From Sediminibacterium sp. (GTDB lineage: Bacteria; Bacteroidota; Bacteroidia; Chitinophagales; Chitinophagaceae): 64,000 nt of DNA. Below the pieces are notes generated by a model. It was given only the letters and a program-made list of their open reading frames with translations, did no database searches and was not told the origin of the DNA. The stretch lies in the NCBI GenBank assembly GCA_016786865.1, contig JAEUVE010000015.1:92098-156097 (forward strand), in the 5' to 3' direction. A program made the translations under genes and the position numbers. Of this stretch, positions 8,727 to 17,241 are shown in pieces. The stretch's first letter is position 1; the number at the start of each line of letters is the position of its first letter.

Positions 8727-9443
8727 ATGAAGACTGTTGCAATGATTCCCGCGCGCTATGCCGCCACCCGCTTTCCCGCCAAACTGATGCAGGTGCTGGG
8801 TAACAAATCTGTTATCCTGCATACCTATGATAATACAAAAGCTACCGGGTTATTCGATGAGGTGGTGGTGGTAACCGACAGTGAAATCATCTTCAACGAA
8901 ATCACCTCCCATGGCGGCAAAGCCATCATGAGCAAAAAAAACCATGAGAGCGGAAGCGACCGGATTGCGGAAGCTGCGGAAGAACTGGATGTAGATGTTA
9001 TTGTGAATGTTCAGGGCGATGAACCATTTGTACAAAAAGCGCCTTTGGAAAAACTGCTTGCGGTTTTTCAGGAGGAAAGGGTACAGGTAGCTTCCCTGAT
9101 GCAGGAACTGAAAGATCCCGAGCTGATCGAAGACCCCAATTATGTAAAAGTTGCAGTAGACCGAAACTGGAATGCCTTGTTCTTTTCGCGCAGCGTAATC
9201 CCTTACCCCAGAAGCAAGGATATTGCCATCACCTACTATGAGCATATTGGTGTATACGCTTTCCGCAAACAGGCCCTGCTCAACTTCAGCAGTTGGCCAA
9301 TGACCCCACTGGAAGCAGCAGAAAAAATTGAATGCCTTCGTTACCTGGAATATGGTGTTCCATTAAAAATGGTTCTCACCAATTACATGGGTGTGGAAAT
9401 TGATACGCCGGAAGACCTGATTAAAGCGGCTAAGCTGTTATAA
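8727..9443 (+). CDS. kdsB: 3-deoxy-manno-octulosonate cytidylyltransferase (CMP-Kdo or CMP-8-amino-Kdo synthetase)
   Basis: KdsB couples Kdo to CTP, giving CMP-Kdo for LPS inner-core assembly in the cytoplasm. The 238-residue length is normal. The nucleotide-binding N-terminus [16 protein letters not shown], the NVQGDEPF motif and the [12 protein letters not shown] motif near the C-terminus are diagnostic. Its stop codon overlaps that of the convergent kdnB by 6 bp. In Shewanella, kdsB next to kdnA and kdnB activates 8-amino-8-deoxy-Kdo; the neighbour here suggests the same substrate, but the sequence alone cannot distinguish the two sugars. Confidence 0.94.
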   Translation: MKTVAMIPARYAATRFPAKLMQVLGNKSVILHTYDNTKATGLFDEVVVVTDSEIIFNEITSHGGKAIMSKKNHESGSDRIAEAAEELDVDVIVNVQGDEPFVQKAPLEKLLAVFQEERVQVASLMQELKDPELIEDPNYVKVAVDRNWNALFFSRSVIPYPRSKDIAITYYEHIGVYAFRKQALLNFSSWPMTPLEAAEKIECLRYLEYGVPLKMVLTNYMGVEIDTPEDLIKAAKLL

Positions 9444-10511
9444 TTTCTCGAACAGGGCACGCAGTTTTTCGCGGGTCATAATTTTTTCCCAATCTTTTCC
9501 CAAAGCGTTTTCCCACAAGGGTTTCATGCCCATGGATACACCGATCATGGTGTCGAACTGCTCATCAGTAAGACCTTTGCAGATGCCCTGCGGAATATCA
9601 ATCTTATTCTTCTCAACCATGTATTTGAATTCCTTCACACCTGCAGGATAGTATTCTTCCAGGTGATTCATCACAATACAGTTTCCGATACCATGTTTAG
9701 TACCCAGTAAGTAGCTTAATCCATAGCTTACTGCATGGGCTACTCCCACCTGGGAATAAGCAATGCTCATACCGCCTGCATAAGAAGCCATCATCAGCTG
9801 ATCGTCGCATTCATCGTCCCAATGGTCTTTCTCCACAAAAACTTTCTGGCAAAGCTGCAGTGCTTTTTCTCCATAGCTTTTGCTGAACTCATTGAGGTAG
9901 GTTCCTTCCAGGCTTTCAATGCAATGGATATAACAATCCATGCCTGTATAAAAACGCTGGTTGGCCGGGGCGTCTTTGGTTAATTCCGGATCCAGTACAA
10001 TTTGATCAAAAGGCGTAAAGTCGCTGTTCATTCCGAGTTTTCGAGTTGGCCCGGTTAATACAGTTGTTCTGCTCACTTCAGCGCCCGTTCCGCTCAGTGT
10101 TGGAATGCCGGCCTTGTACACACCGGGGTTCTTCACCAGGTCCCAGCCCTGGTAGTCGGCAGAGGATCCCGGGTTGGTCATCATCAACGATACAGCTTTG
10201 GCCAGGTCCATCGTAGACCCGCCACCGATCCCGATTACACCACTGATGGTGCCGAATTCCTCTTTCAGTGATTTTGCCAGTGCATCCACCTGGGTGGTTT
10301 TGGGTTCATAGGTAACATCTGCCAGGATCACTTTGTCTTTCCCGCGCAGTGGAATACGCGACAACAGCGGTTTTCCTTCAAAAAAATGATCCACTAAAAA
10401 TATCATAGGTGCATCGCCCTTGCGCTGCGGTGCTAAAATTTCGTCTAACTGATTAAAACTTCCGCGGCCATACACCACGTAGCTTACCATCTTAAAATTC
10501 CTAAAGCTCAT
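9438..10511 (-). CDS. kdnB: iron-containing alcohol dehydrogenase, KdnB-type Kdo 8-oxidase
   Basis: The 357-residue protein is a type III (iron-dependent) dehydrogenase. It has the [14 protein letters not shown] nucleotide-binding motif, [13 protein letters not shown], and metal ligands in [15 protein letters not shown] (Asp and His) and in [19 protein letters not shown] (two His). From memory it resembles Shewanella KdnB through most of its length, including the SFRNFKMV start and the YQGWDL and [12 protein letters not shown] segments. KdnB oxidises the C8 hydroxyl of Kdo so that KdnA can aminate it. Adjacency to kdsB supports the assignment. No kdnA aminotransferase is visible in the window. 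The family otherwise includes many alcohol dehydrogenases. Confidence 0.82.
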   Translation of the reverse strand: MSFRNFKMVSYVVYGRGSFNQLDEILAPQRKGDAPMIFLVDHFFEGKPLLSRIPLRGKDKVILADVTYEPKTTQVDALAKSLKEEFGTISGVIGIGGGSTMDLAKAVSLMMTNPGSSADYQGWDLVKNPGVYKAGIPTLSGTGAEVSRTTVLTGPTRKLGMNSDFTPFDQIVLDPELTKDAPANQRFYTGMDCYIHCIESLEGTYLNEFSKSYGEKALQLCQKVFVEKDHWDDECDDQLMMASYAGGMSIAYSQVGVAHAVSYGLSYLLGTKHGIGNCIVMNHLEEYYPAGVKEFKYMVEKNKIDIPQGICKGLTDEQFDTMIGVSMGMKPLWENALGKDWEKIMTREKLRALFEKL

Positions 10512-10542
10512 ACGGTCAGATTTTCAACTGCAAAGATGCAAC

Positions 10543-12030
10543 TTATTTCCAGATAGATTTCATGGGCCAAAACCAAACATTTTCGAAAACAGAGATATTT
10601 CCGTCGCTGAAAAACTCAATTCCCGTGTCTTTCTCTTCCGGAAAAACCTGTGTGGTAAAGACCAGTTCTCCGTTGTTGGCATATACTTCCACAATGCTCT
10701 TATCAAAGAAAACCCGCAAGTGTACCAGATCGTTTACTGTTTTGAGGTAGGCGTTTTTGGTATGGTAGTAAGGATACTGCTTACTGAATCCCGAAGGGGT
10801 ATTGGATCTGTCGATGTACAATTGCTCCAGCGTTGCGTCGTATCCGATGGTAAAATACCGGTTACCTCCCACAGCTATTTTTAATCCGCTTACACTGGTT
10901 GTAGATGGACGTATATCAAACTCCATTTCAAAACAGTTGCCTTTAAAGGGCAGTACATGTCTGTATTTCACGGGAACACTGTTCTTTAATACCTGGGCGG
11001 TAGATCGGAGGTTACGTAAGGCTTTAATGGGCTCCTGTACCAGTACCCATTCGCTTCCGGCTTTTTTAACTGCCAGTTTTCTGGGAAGGGCCATTGCTCC
11101 TTTCCAGGGGTTGGTAGGAATCTCATTCGCGTACCCCCAGTTATTCACCCAACCAATGCTGGTAGGCTGATTATCCGGCGTGGCCTTATAGGTAACCGCA
11201 GCATAATAATCCGCGCCATAATCCGGGCGCATGATTTTGTTCTGTGGATTTTCATTATAAAACTTTGACCCGTCGAACTCCCCCACAAAATATTGCATGG
11301 TGGCATTCTGTGAAACCAGCAGCAACCATTTTTTCTTATTGGGCTCGCCCAGCACAGGCACCTGAACCAAATCAGGACATTCCCAAACCCCCGAGGTATC
11401 TGCATAAGGACCAAAATCACTTTCAAAAGTCCATTGCTTTAAACTGAACGAACTGTAAAAAGAAATCATCTTTTCATTGGGCATGGCAACCGCCATAATC
11501 CATCTTTTAGTAGGTTCATGCCAGAACACATTCGGGTCCCGAAAATCCTTCATCTGCAGGTCCAGCACAGGATTACCCGAATACCTTCCCCAAGACTTAC
11601 CATTATCCAGGCTGTATGCCAGATTCTGGGTTTGCAATAAACTGTCGTGACCTGTATAAATGGCCACCATGGGCACATCTCCTTTTTTCTGACCGAATCC
11701 GGTTTTGTTCTTGGGGTCGGTTACAACGGATCCGGAAAATACCATTACCTCATTTTCTTCCCTCAATGCTACCGGCAATTGTTTCCAGTAAACCAGGTCG
11801 GAACTTACTGCATGCCCCCAACTCATATGCCCCCAGAAATTTGCAAAGGGGTTGTGCTGATAAAACAAATGGTATTCTCCGTTGTGGTAGATCAGGCCAT
11901 TGGGATCGTTGATCCAGTTCTTTTGTGAAGAATAGTGGAACTGGGGTCGGAATCGCTCCTGGTAATAGGGTTGCTGTGAGTACGATCTGGCCTGTATCAG
12001 CAGCGCAATCAATAATAGCACTCTGTTCAT
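10543..12030 (-). CDS. glycoside hydrolase family 32 (levanase/inulinase/fructosidase)
   Basis: A 495-residue exported enzyme with a signal peptide ending near YSQQP. GH32 enzymes hydrolyse beta-fructosides such as levan, inulin or sucrose. The three catalytic motifs are present: WINDPNG with the nucleophile Asp, FRDPNVFW (transition-state Asp) and WECPDL with the acid/base Glu. A five-bladed propeller (residues about 30-330) is followed by the C-terminal beta-sandwich (about 350-490). No SusC/SusD pair, fructokinase or transporter lies beside it, so it is an orphan degradation gene rather than part of a visible utilisation locus. It is 41 bp downstream of uvrB. Confidence 0.93.
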   Translation of the reverse strand: MNRVLLLIALLIQARSYSQQPYYQERFRPQFHYSSQKNWINDPNGLIYHNGEYHLFYQHNPFANFWGHMSWGHAVSSDLVYWKQLPVALREENEVMVFSGSVVTDPKNKTGFGQKKGDVPMVAIYTGHDSLLQTQNLAYSLDNGKSWGRYSGNPVLDLQMKDFRDPNVFWHEPTKRWIMAVAMPNEKMISFYSSFSLKQWTFESDFGPYADTSGVWECPDLVQVPVLGEPNKKKWLLLVSQNATMQYFVGEFDGSKFYNENPQNKIMRPDYGADYYAAVTYKATPDNQPTSIGWVNNWGYANEIPTNPWKGAMALPRKLAVKKAGSEWVLVQEPIKALRNLRSTAQVLKNSVPVKYRHVLPFKGNCFEMEFDIRPSTTSVSGLKIAVGGNRYFTIGYDATLEQLYIDRSNTPSGFSKQYPYYHTKNAYLKTVNDLVHLRVFFDKSIVEVYANNGELVFTTQVFPEEKDTGIEFFSDGNISVFENVWFWPMKSIWK

Positions 12031-12071
12031 CCAACTAAATTAATTCTTTTTTATACAAGTTCTTTCAATGC

Positions 12072-14111
12072 TTATTTCATTGCTTCCAGTTCTTTCTGCA
12101 GGCGGAACATTTCATCGCGAAGTCTGGCAGCTTCAATAAAATCAAGGTCTCTGGCCGCTTTTTCCATTTCCTTTTTGGTACGTTGGATGGCCTTCTCCAT
12201 TTGAGGTATGGTTTTGTATTCTTCCTGTTCTTCTGCCACTTTCGGAGCCACGAGATCCTGATCCTGTTGAACGGCATAAGGATTGGATGGATCATAACCT
12301 TTGATATCCAGTACGGAGGTTTGTGCAAAAACCTGCTCCTTGCTCTTGGAAACGGTAGTTGGTGTAATATGGTGCTCCAGATTATAGGCAATTTGTTTCT
12401 CCCTTCTGCGATTGGTTTCGTCGATGGTACGCTGCATACTCTCTGTCATTTTATCGGCATAAAAAATAACCAGGCCATTCACGTTTCGGGCAGCCCTTCC
12501 CGCTGTTTGTGTGAGGGAGCGCTCATTTCGGAGGAAGCCCTCCTTATCTGCATCCAAAATAGCTACGAGCGACACTTCGGGCAAATCAAGCCCCTCTCTC
12601 AACAGGTTAACGCCCACCAGTACATCAATAACACCCAGGCGTAGATCACGTAGGATTTCTACGCGCTCAAGGGTATCTACATCACTGTGTATGTATTTGG
12701 ATTTGATATTGATCCTTCCCAGGTACTTATCCATTTCTTCTGCCATTCGCTTGGTAAGGGTGGTTACCAACACCCGGTCTCCGCGCTTCACCCGCTCATC
12801 TATAGCATCGAGCAAATCATCAATCTGGTTTACACTCGGGCGAATTTCGATTGGAGGGTCAAGCAAACCGGTAGGACGAACCACCTGTTCCACTACCACA
12901 CCGCCTGTTTGTTCCAGCTCATATTCGCCAGGAGTGGCGCTTACAAAAACCGTTTGGCCAATCATGCTTTCAAACTCATAAAAATTGAGCGGCCGGTTAT
13001 CCATGGCGCTGGGTAAACGAAAGCCATAATCTACCAGTACCATTTTTCTGCTCCGGTCTCCGCCATACATACCCGCAATCTGCGGAATGGTCTGATGACT
13101 CTCGTCTATCACACATAAAAAATCTTTGGGGAAATAATCCAATAAACAGAAGGGCCTTGTTCCGGGTTTTCTTCTGTCAAAAAACCGGGAATAGTTTTCA
13201 ATGCCATTGCAGTAACCTAGTTCGCGGATCATTTCCAGATCATATTCCACCCGCTCTTTTAAACGGGAGGCTTCAATGAATTTTCCAGATGCCTGAAAAT
13301 ATTCCACCTGTTGCATCATCTCGTCCTGTATTTCATGCATCACCTGTGCAATCATATCCTTGGGCGCCAGGTAAAGATTGGCAGGAAAAATAGCTGCATT
13401 CTCCATCAGGCCAATCCGCTTACTGGTAGCAGTATCGATACTTTCAATTTCTTCAATCTCATCTCCGAAGAAAGTGATCCGGTATCCAAAATCCACATAC
13501 GGAAGGTTGATGTCTACAGTATCTCCTTTTACCCGGAATGTTCCTCTGGTAAAATCTCCCTGGGAACGGTTGTACAATGAATTCACCAGCGAATGCAGAA
13601 ATCCCTGACGTGAAATGGCCTGTCCTTTCTCTATCCGGATGATGCCATTTTCATATTCAGTAGGATTTCCCATACCATAAATACAGCTTACGCTGGCCAC
13701 AACAATAATATCCCTTCTTCCGCTCAGCAATTGCGATGTTGCCTGTAAGCGCAGCTTGTCCAGCTCCTCATTGATGCTTAAATCTTTTTCGATGTATACA
13801 CCGGTTACGGGCATATATGCTTCGGGCTGGTAATAATCGTAGTAGCTTACAAAATAACCAACCGCATTTTCAGGGAAAAACTGTTTGAATTCTCCATAAA
13901 GCTGCGCCACCAGTGTTTTGTTGTGGGTCAGTACCAGGGTGGGGCGCTGCACATTTTGTATTACGTTGGCGATGGTAAATGTTTTACCGCTTCCCGTTAC
14001 GCCCAATAACGTCTGAAACTGTTCACCATCATTGATTCCATCTGTTAACTGCCGAATAGCAGCAGGCTGGTCGCCGGCGGGTGTATACGAGGAGTGTAAT
14101 TTGAAGGGCAT
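12072..14111 (-). CDS. uvrB: excinuclease ABC subunit B
   Basis: UvrB verifies DNA lesions with UvrA and recruits UvrC in nucleotide excision repair. The 679-residue protein has all expected parts: Walker A GVTGSGKT near residue 40, the beta-hairpin YYDYYQPEAY near residue 95, the DESH helicase motif, helicase motifs V and VI (RREGLDLPE-like GVNLLREGLDLPE and QTAGRAARN), and a C-terminal UVR domain (about 640-675) that contacts UvrC. The start at 14111 gives the MPFKLHSSYTPAGDQPAAI N-terminus typical of the family. It lies 10 bp downstream of the DUF4136 gene. Confidence 0.97.
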   Translation of the reverse strand: MPFKLHSSYTPAGDQPAAIRQLTDGINDGEQFQTLLGVTGSGKTFTIANVIQNVQRPTLVLTHNKTLVAQLYGEFKQFFPENAVGYFVSYYDYYQPEAYMPVTGVYIEKDLSINEELDKLRLQATSQLLSGRRDIIVVASVSCIYGMGNPTEYENGIIRIEKGQAISRQGFLHSLVNSLYNRSQGDFTRGTFRVKGDTVDINLPYVDFGYRITFFGDEIEEIESIDTATSKRIGLMENAAIFPANLYLAPKDMIAQVMHEIQDEMMQQVEYFQASGKFIEASRLKERVEYDLEMIRELGYCNGIENYSRFFDRRKPGTRPFCLLDYFPKDFLCVIDESHQTIPQIAGMYGGDRSRKMVLVDYGFRLPSAMDNRPLNFYEFESMIGQTVFVSATPGEYELEQTGGVVVEQVVRPTGLLDPPIEIRPSVNQIDDLLDAIDERVKRGDRVLVTTLTKRMAEEMDKYLGRINIKSKYIHSDVDTLERVEILRDLRLGVIDVLVGVNLLREGLDLPEVSLVAILDADKEGFLRNERSLTQTAGRAARNVNGLVIFYADKMTESMQRTIDETNRRREKQIAYNLEHHITPTTVSKSKEQVFAQTSVLDIKGYDPSNPYAVQQDQDLVAPKVAEEQEEYKTIPQMEKAIQRTKKEMEKAARDLDFIEAARLRDEMFRLQKELEAMK

Positions 14112-14121
14112 GCTGCAAATA

Positions 14122-14703
14122 TCAGGGCTTTTTCAGTTGATCAATAATTGCTTTTACACTTGCATTGATCTGTTTTTCAGAAATTTTCTTTCCATAGATT
14201 TCTGCAGTGGTCCATCCCTGCCATATCGGCTTATCAGTTTGCGGATTCATCATGGTCAGGGTGAGTGTACCTTCCCGAACCACCTGTGTTCTGGTATCAT
14301 AACCCCAAAAAGTAGGCGGATAGTAAATAGGAACCCATCTTCCTCCCCTTGGATTATAGTACCAGCGTGTCATCGGTTGGCTGTAGATGGGTGTATTCAC
14401 ATCCCTTACTTCTTTTTCAACAACCACATCACAAACCAGGAATACATCCGGATTGGTTTTGGTTTCGGACCATCCCAGTTCCTGCAGGTATTTTTCCACT
14501 GCTTCGTGAACTTTCAGATCCTGCATACTGTTGATCTGCGGACGTTTGGTGGTAGAATCCTTATCCGAATCGCCTTCTGCCCAGGCATAGGTTTTAATGG
14601 TAGAAAAGTTGACCGAATTGTCTTTTTGTACAAATGCTTTCTGTGTGCAGCCAAGAAAGAAAAGTGAAGCAACAAAGGCCCCGGCTAAAATGAACTTTTT
14701 CAT
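14122..14703 (-). CDS. DUF4136 lipoprotein
   Basis: A 193-residue lipoprotein from the ATG at 14703: the signal peptide ends in the lipobox SLFFLGC, with Cys19 as the acylation site. The rest resembles DUF4136 proteins, with the KTYAWAEGD segment, a VEKYLQELGW helix, the DVFLVCDVVVEKEV strand and TLTLTMMNPQTDKPIWQGW. The family is common in Bacteroidota and proteobacteria and its function is unknown. A longer frame from 14790 would precede the signal peptide and is rejected. It may be cotranscribed with uvrB (10 bp). Confidence 0.85.
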   Translation of the reverse strand: MKKFILAGAFVASLFFLGCTQKAFVQKDNSVNFSTIKTYAWAEGDSDKDSTTKRPQINSMQDLKVHEAVEKYLQELGWSETKTNPDVFLVCDVVVEKEVRDVNTPIYSQPMTRWYYNPRGGRWVPIYYPPTFWGYDTRTQVVREGTLTLTMMNPQTDKPIWQGWTTAEIYGKKISEKQINASVKAIIDQLKKP

Positions 14704-14816
14704 ATACTGGCTTTTAAGTTGATGAATACAATTTTCTATACAACGCCAATTCTCGTGCCAGATCATTTGGCACTCACGGAGGGTACCCAAAGTTACTCAT
14801 TATTCTGCCTGTAAGG

Positions 14817-15428
14817 CTATTTTCTGTCGATAGAGAAGATGGTGATTAAGGGGTCAAAATATTGGTTTCTTTCGCGTTGACGATAGATTTTTCTAACCAC
14901 ATCCATACCCTTTACTACCTTACCAAAAGCAGCATAGCCCTGCCTGTCTGCAACATTCTCTCCCCCGTAGTCCAGACCAGGTTCATCGTCCAGACAAATA
15001 AAAAACTCTGTTCCCGCAGTTCCGGGTTCCGCCCTTGCCAGCGACACAACACCGGTTTTATGCAGAATACCGGTTTGCCGGGTGTTTTCGTGGGGAATAC
15101 CTTTTACCGATACAGCCAACGGGTTGTTGCTCTTCCAGATGCCACCCTGGATCAGCTCCGATTTGGGGGCATTGGATGGTTGATTTTCAAAATGAAGTAC
15201 CCGGTAAAAATTGGAACGGTTGTACCAGCCCGAATCTACATATTGTAGAAATGCGGCACAGGTGAGCGGGGCTTTTTGTGCATACAGCTCCAATTCAATA
15301 TCTCCAAAAGCAGTTTCAATCACAACCACCGGATTACCGCCGGATGTTGCAGGTTGTTTACAGGAATACAGTAACACCGCTACCGCTACGAGGCAAAAGC
15401 ATTGTTTGAATAATATCCGGTACAACAT
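14817..15428 (-). CDS. cyclophilin-type peptidyl-prolyl isomerase lipoprotein
   Basis: A 203-residue cyclophilin with an N-terminal lipobox (AVLLYSCKQ), so it is anchored in the envelope and likely helps periplasmic protein folding. Family features are the VIETAFGDIELELYAQKAP start, FYRVLHFENQ (in place of the usual FHRVI), a GTAGTEFFICLDDEPGLD segment and the AAFGKVVKGMDVV motif. The usual catalytic Arg of FHRV is retained in the FYRV motif. Its ATG overlaps the stop codon of the upstream phytase-like gene by one base (TGATG), implying translational coupling. Confidence 0.88.
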   Translation of the reverse strand: MLYRILFKQCFCLVAVAVLLYSCKQPATSGGNPVVVIETAFGDIELELYAQKAPLTCAAFLQYVDSGWYNRSNFYRVLHFENQPSNAPKSELIQGGIWKSNNPLAVSVKGIPHENTRQTGILHKTGVVSLARAEPGTAGTEFFICLDDEPGLDYGGENVADRQGYAAFGKVVKGMDVVRKIYRQRERNQYFDPLITIFSIDRK

Positions 15429-16576
15429 CAGGGTATAATTTCAAATAAAAATACCTGTGACTGCTGAAAGGGAGAAAAATTATTATCCGCTACAAAAAGC
15501 AGGGTAGGGTTTCCATTGGGCAATCTTGGGCCAAAACTTACCCCCTCAATATTGTCTGTAAAAACCTTTAGTTCGTCCATATTCAGCAAAAGTTTTTTTT
15601 GCGCCGGTGTAAATCCGGTATTGAATTTCAGAGAAGGATTGTTGCTGATATCAGTTGCGGTATTCAGGTCTGCAATAAAAACTTTTATTGTGCAGGGAAT
15701 TCTACCGGTAGAATAAGACCTTTCCAAAACCAACAGGCGGTTGTTTCCCAGGCTGAGCAGATCCGGTATTCCGTTCACTTTAAACGAACCTTCCGGGCTG
15801 GGAGGGTAGGCAACCGGATCTAATTCGTATGCATATTGTGCTGTGTTTTTCCTGGTAGCAATGTTGAACCGATAAATACGCACAAATGCTTTATTGGGTT
15901 GGAGTTCGGCCCTGGGACCATCTTCATAAAGTGGTTCTTCTACATTTACATAGAGGGTTTTATAGTTGTCGGCAAAACTCATGCCTTCCAACACCCCGTT
16001 TTGTCTCGGGCCATTTTCAGTGGCCCTCATGTTCAGATTAGCAGGAAGCATAAAACCATCTGTTTGGCTTCCGGACAGGTTAATCAGGGTAATAGATGGG
16101 TTACTCAGCACCGTATCCTTTGCCCGAACAATTCGTTCGCCCTCACTGCTCCAGATCAGGTTTTTATGAACCGGATTGTAGCGCATTGCTTCCGGATCGG
16201 GTGTACGCGCCGGATTGGTTTTGCTGTCTGGATATTGTTGCCCTTTTTCGTCTTTCAGGAACACCACATCTGTAAAAATAACTGTATCAATTTTATTGTC
16301 TTTAATGGGAATTTTTGCGGCATAAAATCTGGCGGGGTTGATCGACGAACGGTCGTCACAAATCATGAAATACCGGTCTTCCAAAGCATCATAATCAATG
16401 CCCGACAATCCACCCACATTGGTTCCCTTAAAATTCAGTCCATGCGGAATCGTATACACATCGAGTAGTTTTAAACTACCAATCCGATCTGGTAATTGCG
16501 TTTGAACAATTTTGGGACTGGTACAGGATGCCAGAAAAACAATGATCAACAAAAGGCAAAGGAACCGGAACTTCAT
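15428..16576 (-). CDS. esterase-like activity of phytase family lipoprotein
   Basis: A 382-residue lipoprotein (lipobox IVFLASC) with the phytase-like esterase fold found in exported bacterial proteins. Visible features are NVGGLSGIDYD, YFMICDDRS, a PDPEAMRYN motif, EGMSFADNYKTLYV near the middle and the C-terminal DNIEGVSFGPRLPNGN with FVADNNFS. These repeated acidic segments suggest a beta-propeller with calcium sites. The substrate is unknown. It is the first gene of a coupled pair with the cyclophilin lipoprotein. Confidence 0.82.
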   Translation of the reverse strand: MKFRFLCLLLIIVFLASCTSPKIVQTQLPDRIGSLKLLDVYTIPHGLNFKGTNVGGLSGIDYDALEDRYFMICDDRSSINPARFYAAKIPIKDNKIDTVIFTDVVFLKDEKGQQYPDSKTNPARTPDPEAMRYNPVHKNLIWSSEGERIVRAKDTVLSNPSITLINLSGSQTDGFMLPANLNMRATENGPRQNGVLEGMSFADNYKTLYVNVEEPLYEDGPRAELQPNKAFVRIYRFNIATRKNTAQYAYELDPVAYPPSPEGSFKVNGIPDLLSLGNNRLLVLERSYSTGRIPCTIKVFIADLNTATDISNNPSLKFNTGFTPAQKKLLLNMDELKVFTDNIEGVSFGPRLPNGNPTLLFVADNNFSPFQQSQVFLFEIIP

Positions 16577-16619
16577 AAGAAAAAATTTGAAGGTTGCAGC
16601 AAGATACAGATTATGTGTG

Positions 16620-17234
16620 TTACCAATTCATGGATCTTGCATACTGAACGAGCATGGCGGTATTTTTTAATTCCAGCTTGCGGAGAATATTTCTTCGATG
16701 GGTATTAACAGTATACGTACTCAGGTGGAGCTTGTCGGCAATTTCCTGACTTGTAAGCCCCTGGGTGATCAATCTCACAATTTCTATTTCACGCTTGCTG
16801 ATATTGGTTTCTGCCGGATGTTTGTTGATCATCGGTTCCTGGTCCCACATGAACACGGGATTTCCCTGAATGATTTCCTTTATGGCAGATAGCAGTTCGT
16901 CCGAAGAAAGATTTTTAATGATATACCCTCTTATCCCTACCAACCTGCACTGATGAACAAGGTCGGCATCGTTTTCCATACTCAACATGATGATGGTGGC
17001 AGAGGCATTTTTTTCTAAAATTTCAATTGCTGCCTGCAATCCGGTACCGTCGGGAAAATAGTAGTCCATCAAAAATATATCCGGTTGTTGTTCGGCATAT
17101 AATCGAACAGCGTCACTGGCAGTAAATGCTTCTCCCTTCCAGCTGAGCCAGTCTACTTCCTTTAACACACTCCGAATGCCCTCCACAAATATTTTATGAT
17201 CATCAGCAATGGCTATACTCGTAATCTTGTGCAT
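16620..17234 (-). CDS. NarL/FixJ-family response regulator
   Basis: A 204-residue two-component transcription factor. The receiver domain (1-120) has the acidic DDHK pocket at residues 11-14 and the phospho-acceptor Asp57 (IFLMDYYFPDG). The LuxR-type helix-turn-helix (about 140-200) has the ISKREIEIVRLITQGLTSQE and TVNTHRRNILRKL segments. The cognate kinase gene lies 7 bp upstream on the same strand, so the two form a two-gene operon. Targets are unknown. Confidence 0.93.
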   Translation of the reverse strand: MHKITSIAIADDHKIFVEGIRSVLKEVDWLSWKGEAFTASDAVRLYAEQQPDIFLMDYYFPDGTGLQAAIEILEKNASATIIMLSMENDADLVHQCRLVGIRGYIIKNLSSDELLSAIKEIIQGNPVFMWDQEPMINKHPAETNISKREIEIVRLITQGLTSQEIADKLHLSTYTVNTHRRNILRKLELKNTAMLVQYARSMNW

Positions 17235-17241
17235 GTTTCCT

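Noticed and set aside
14704..14790. N-terminal extension of the DUF4136 protein
   Set aside because: It precedes a perfect lipoprotein signal peptide that begins at the ATG at 14703.
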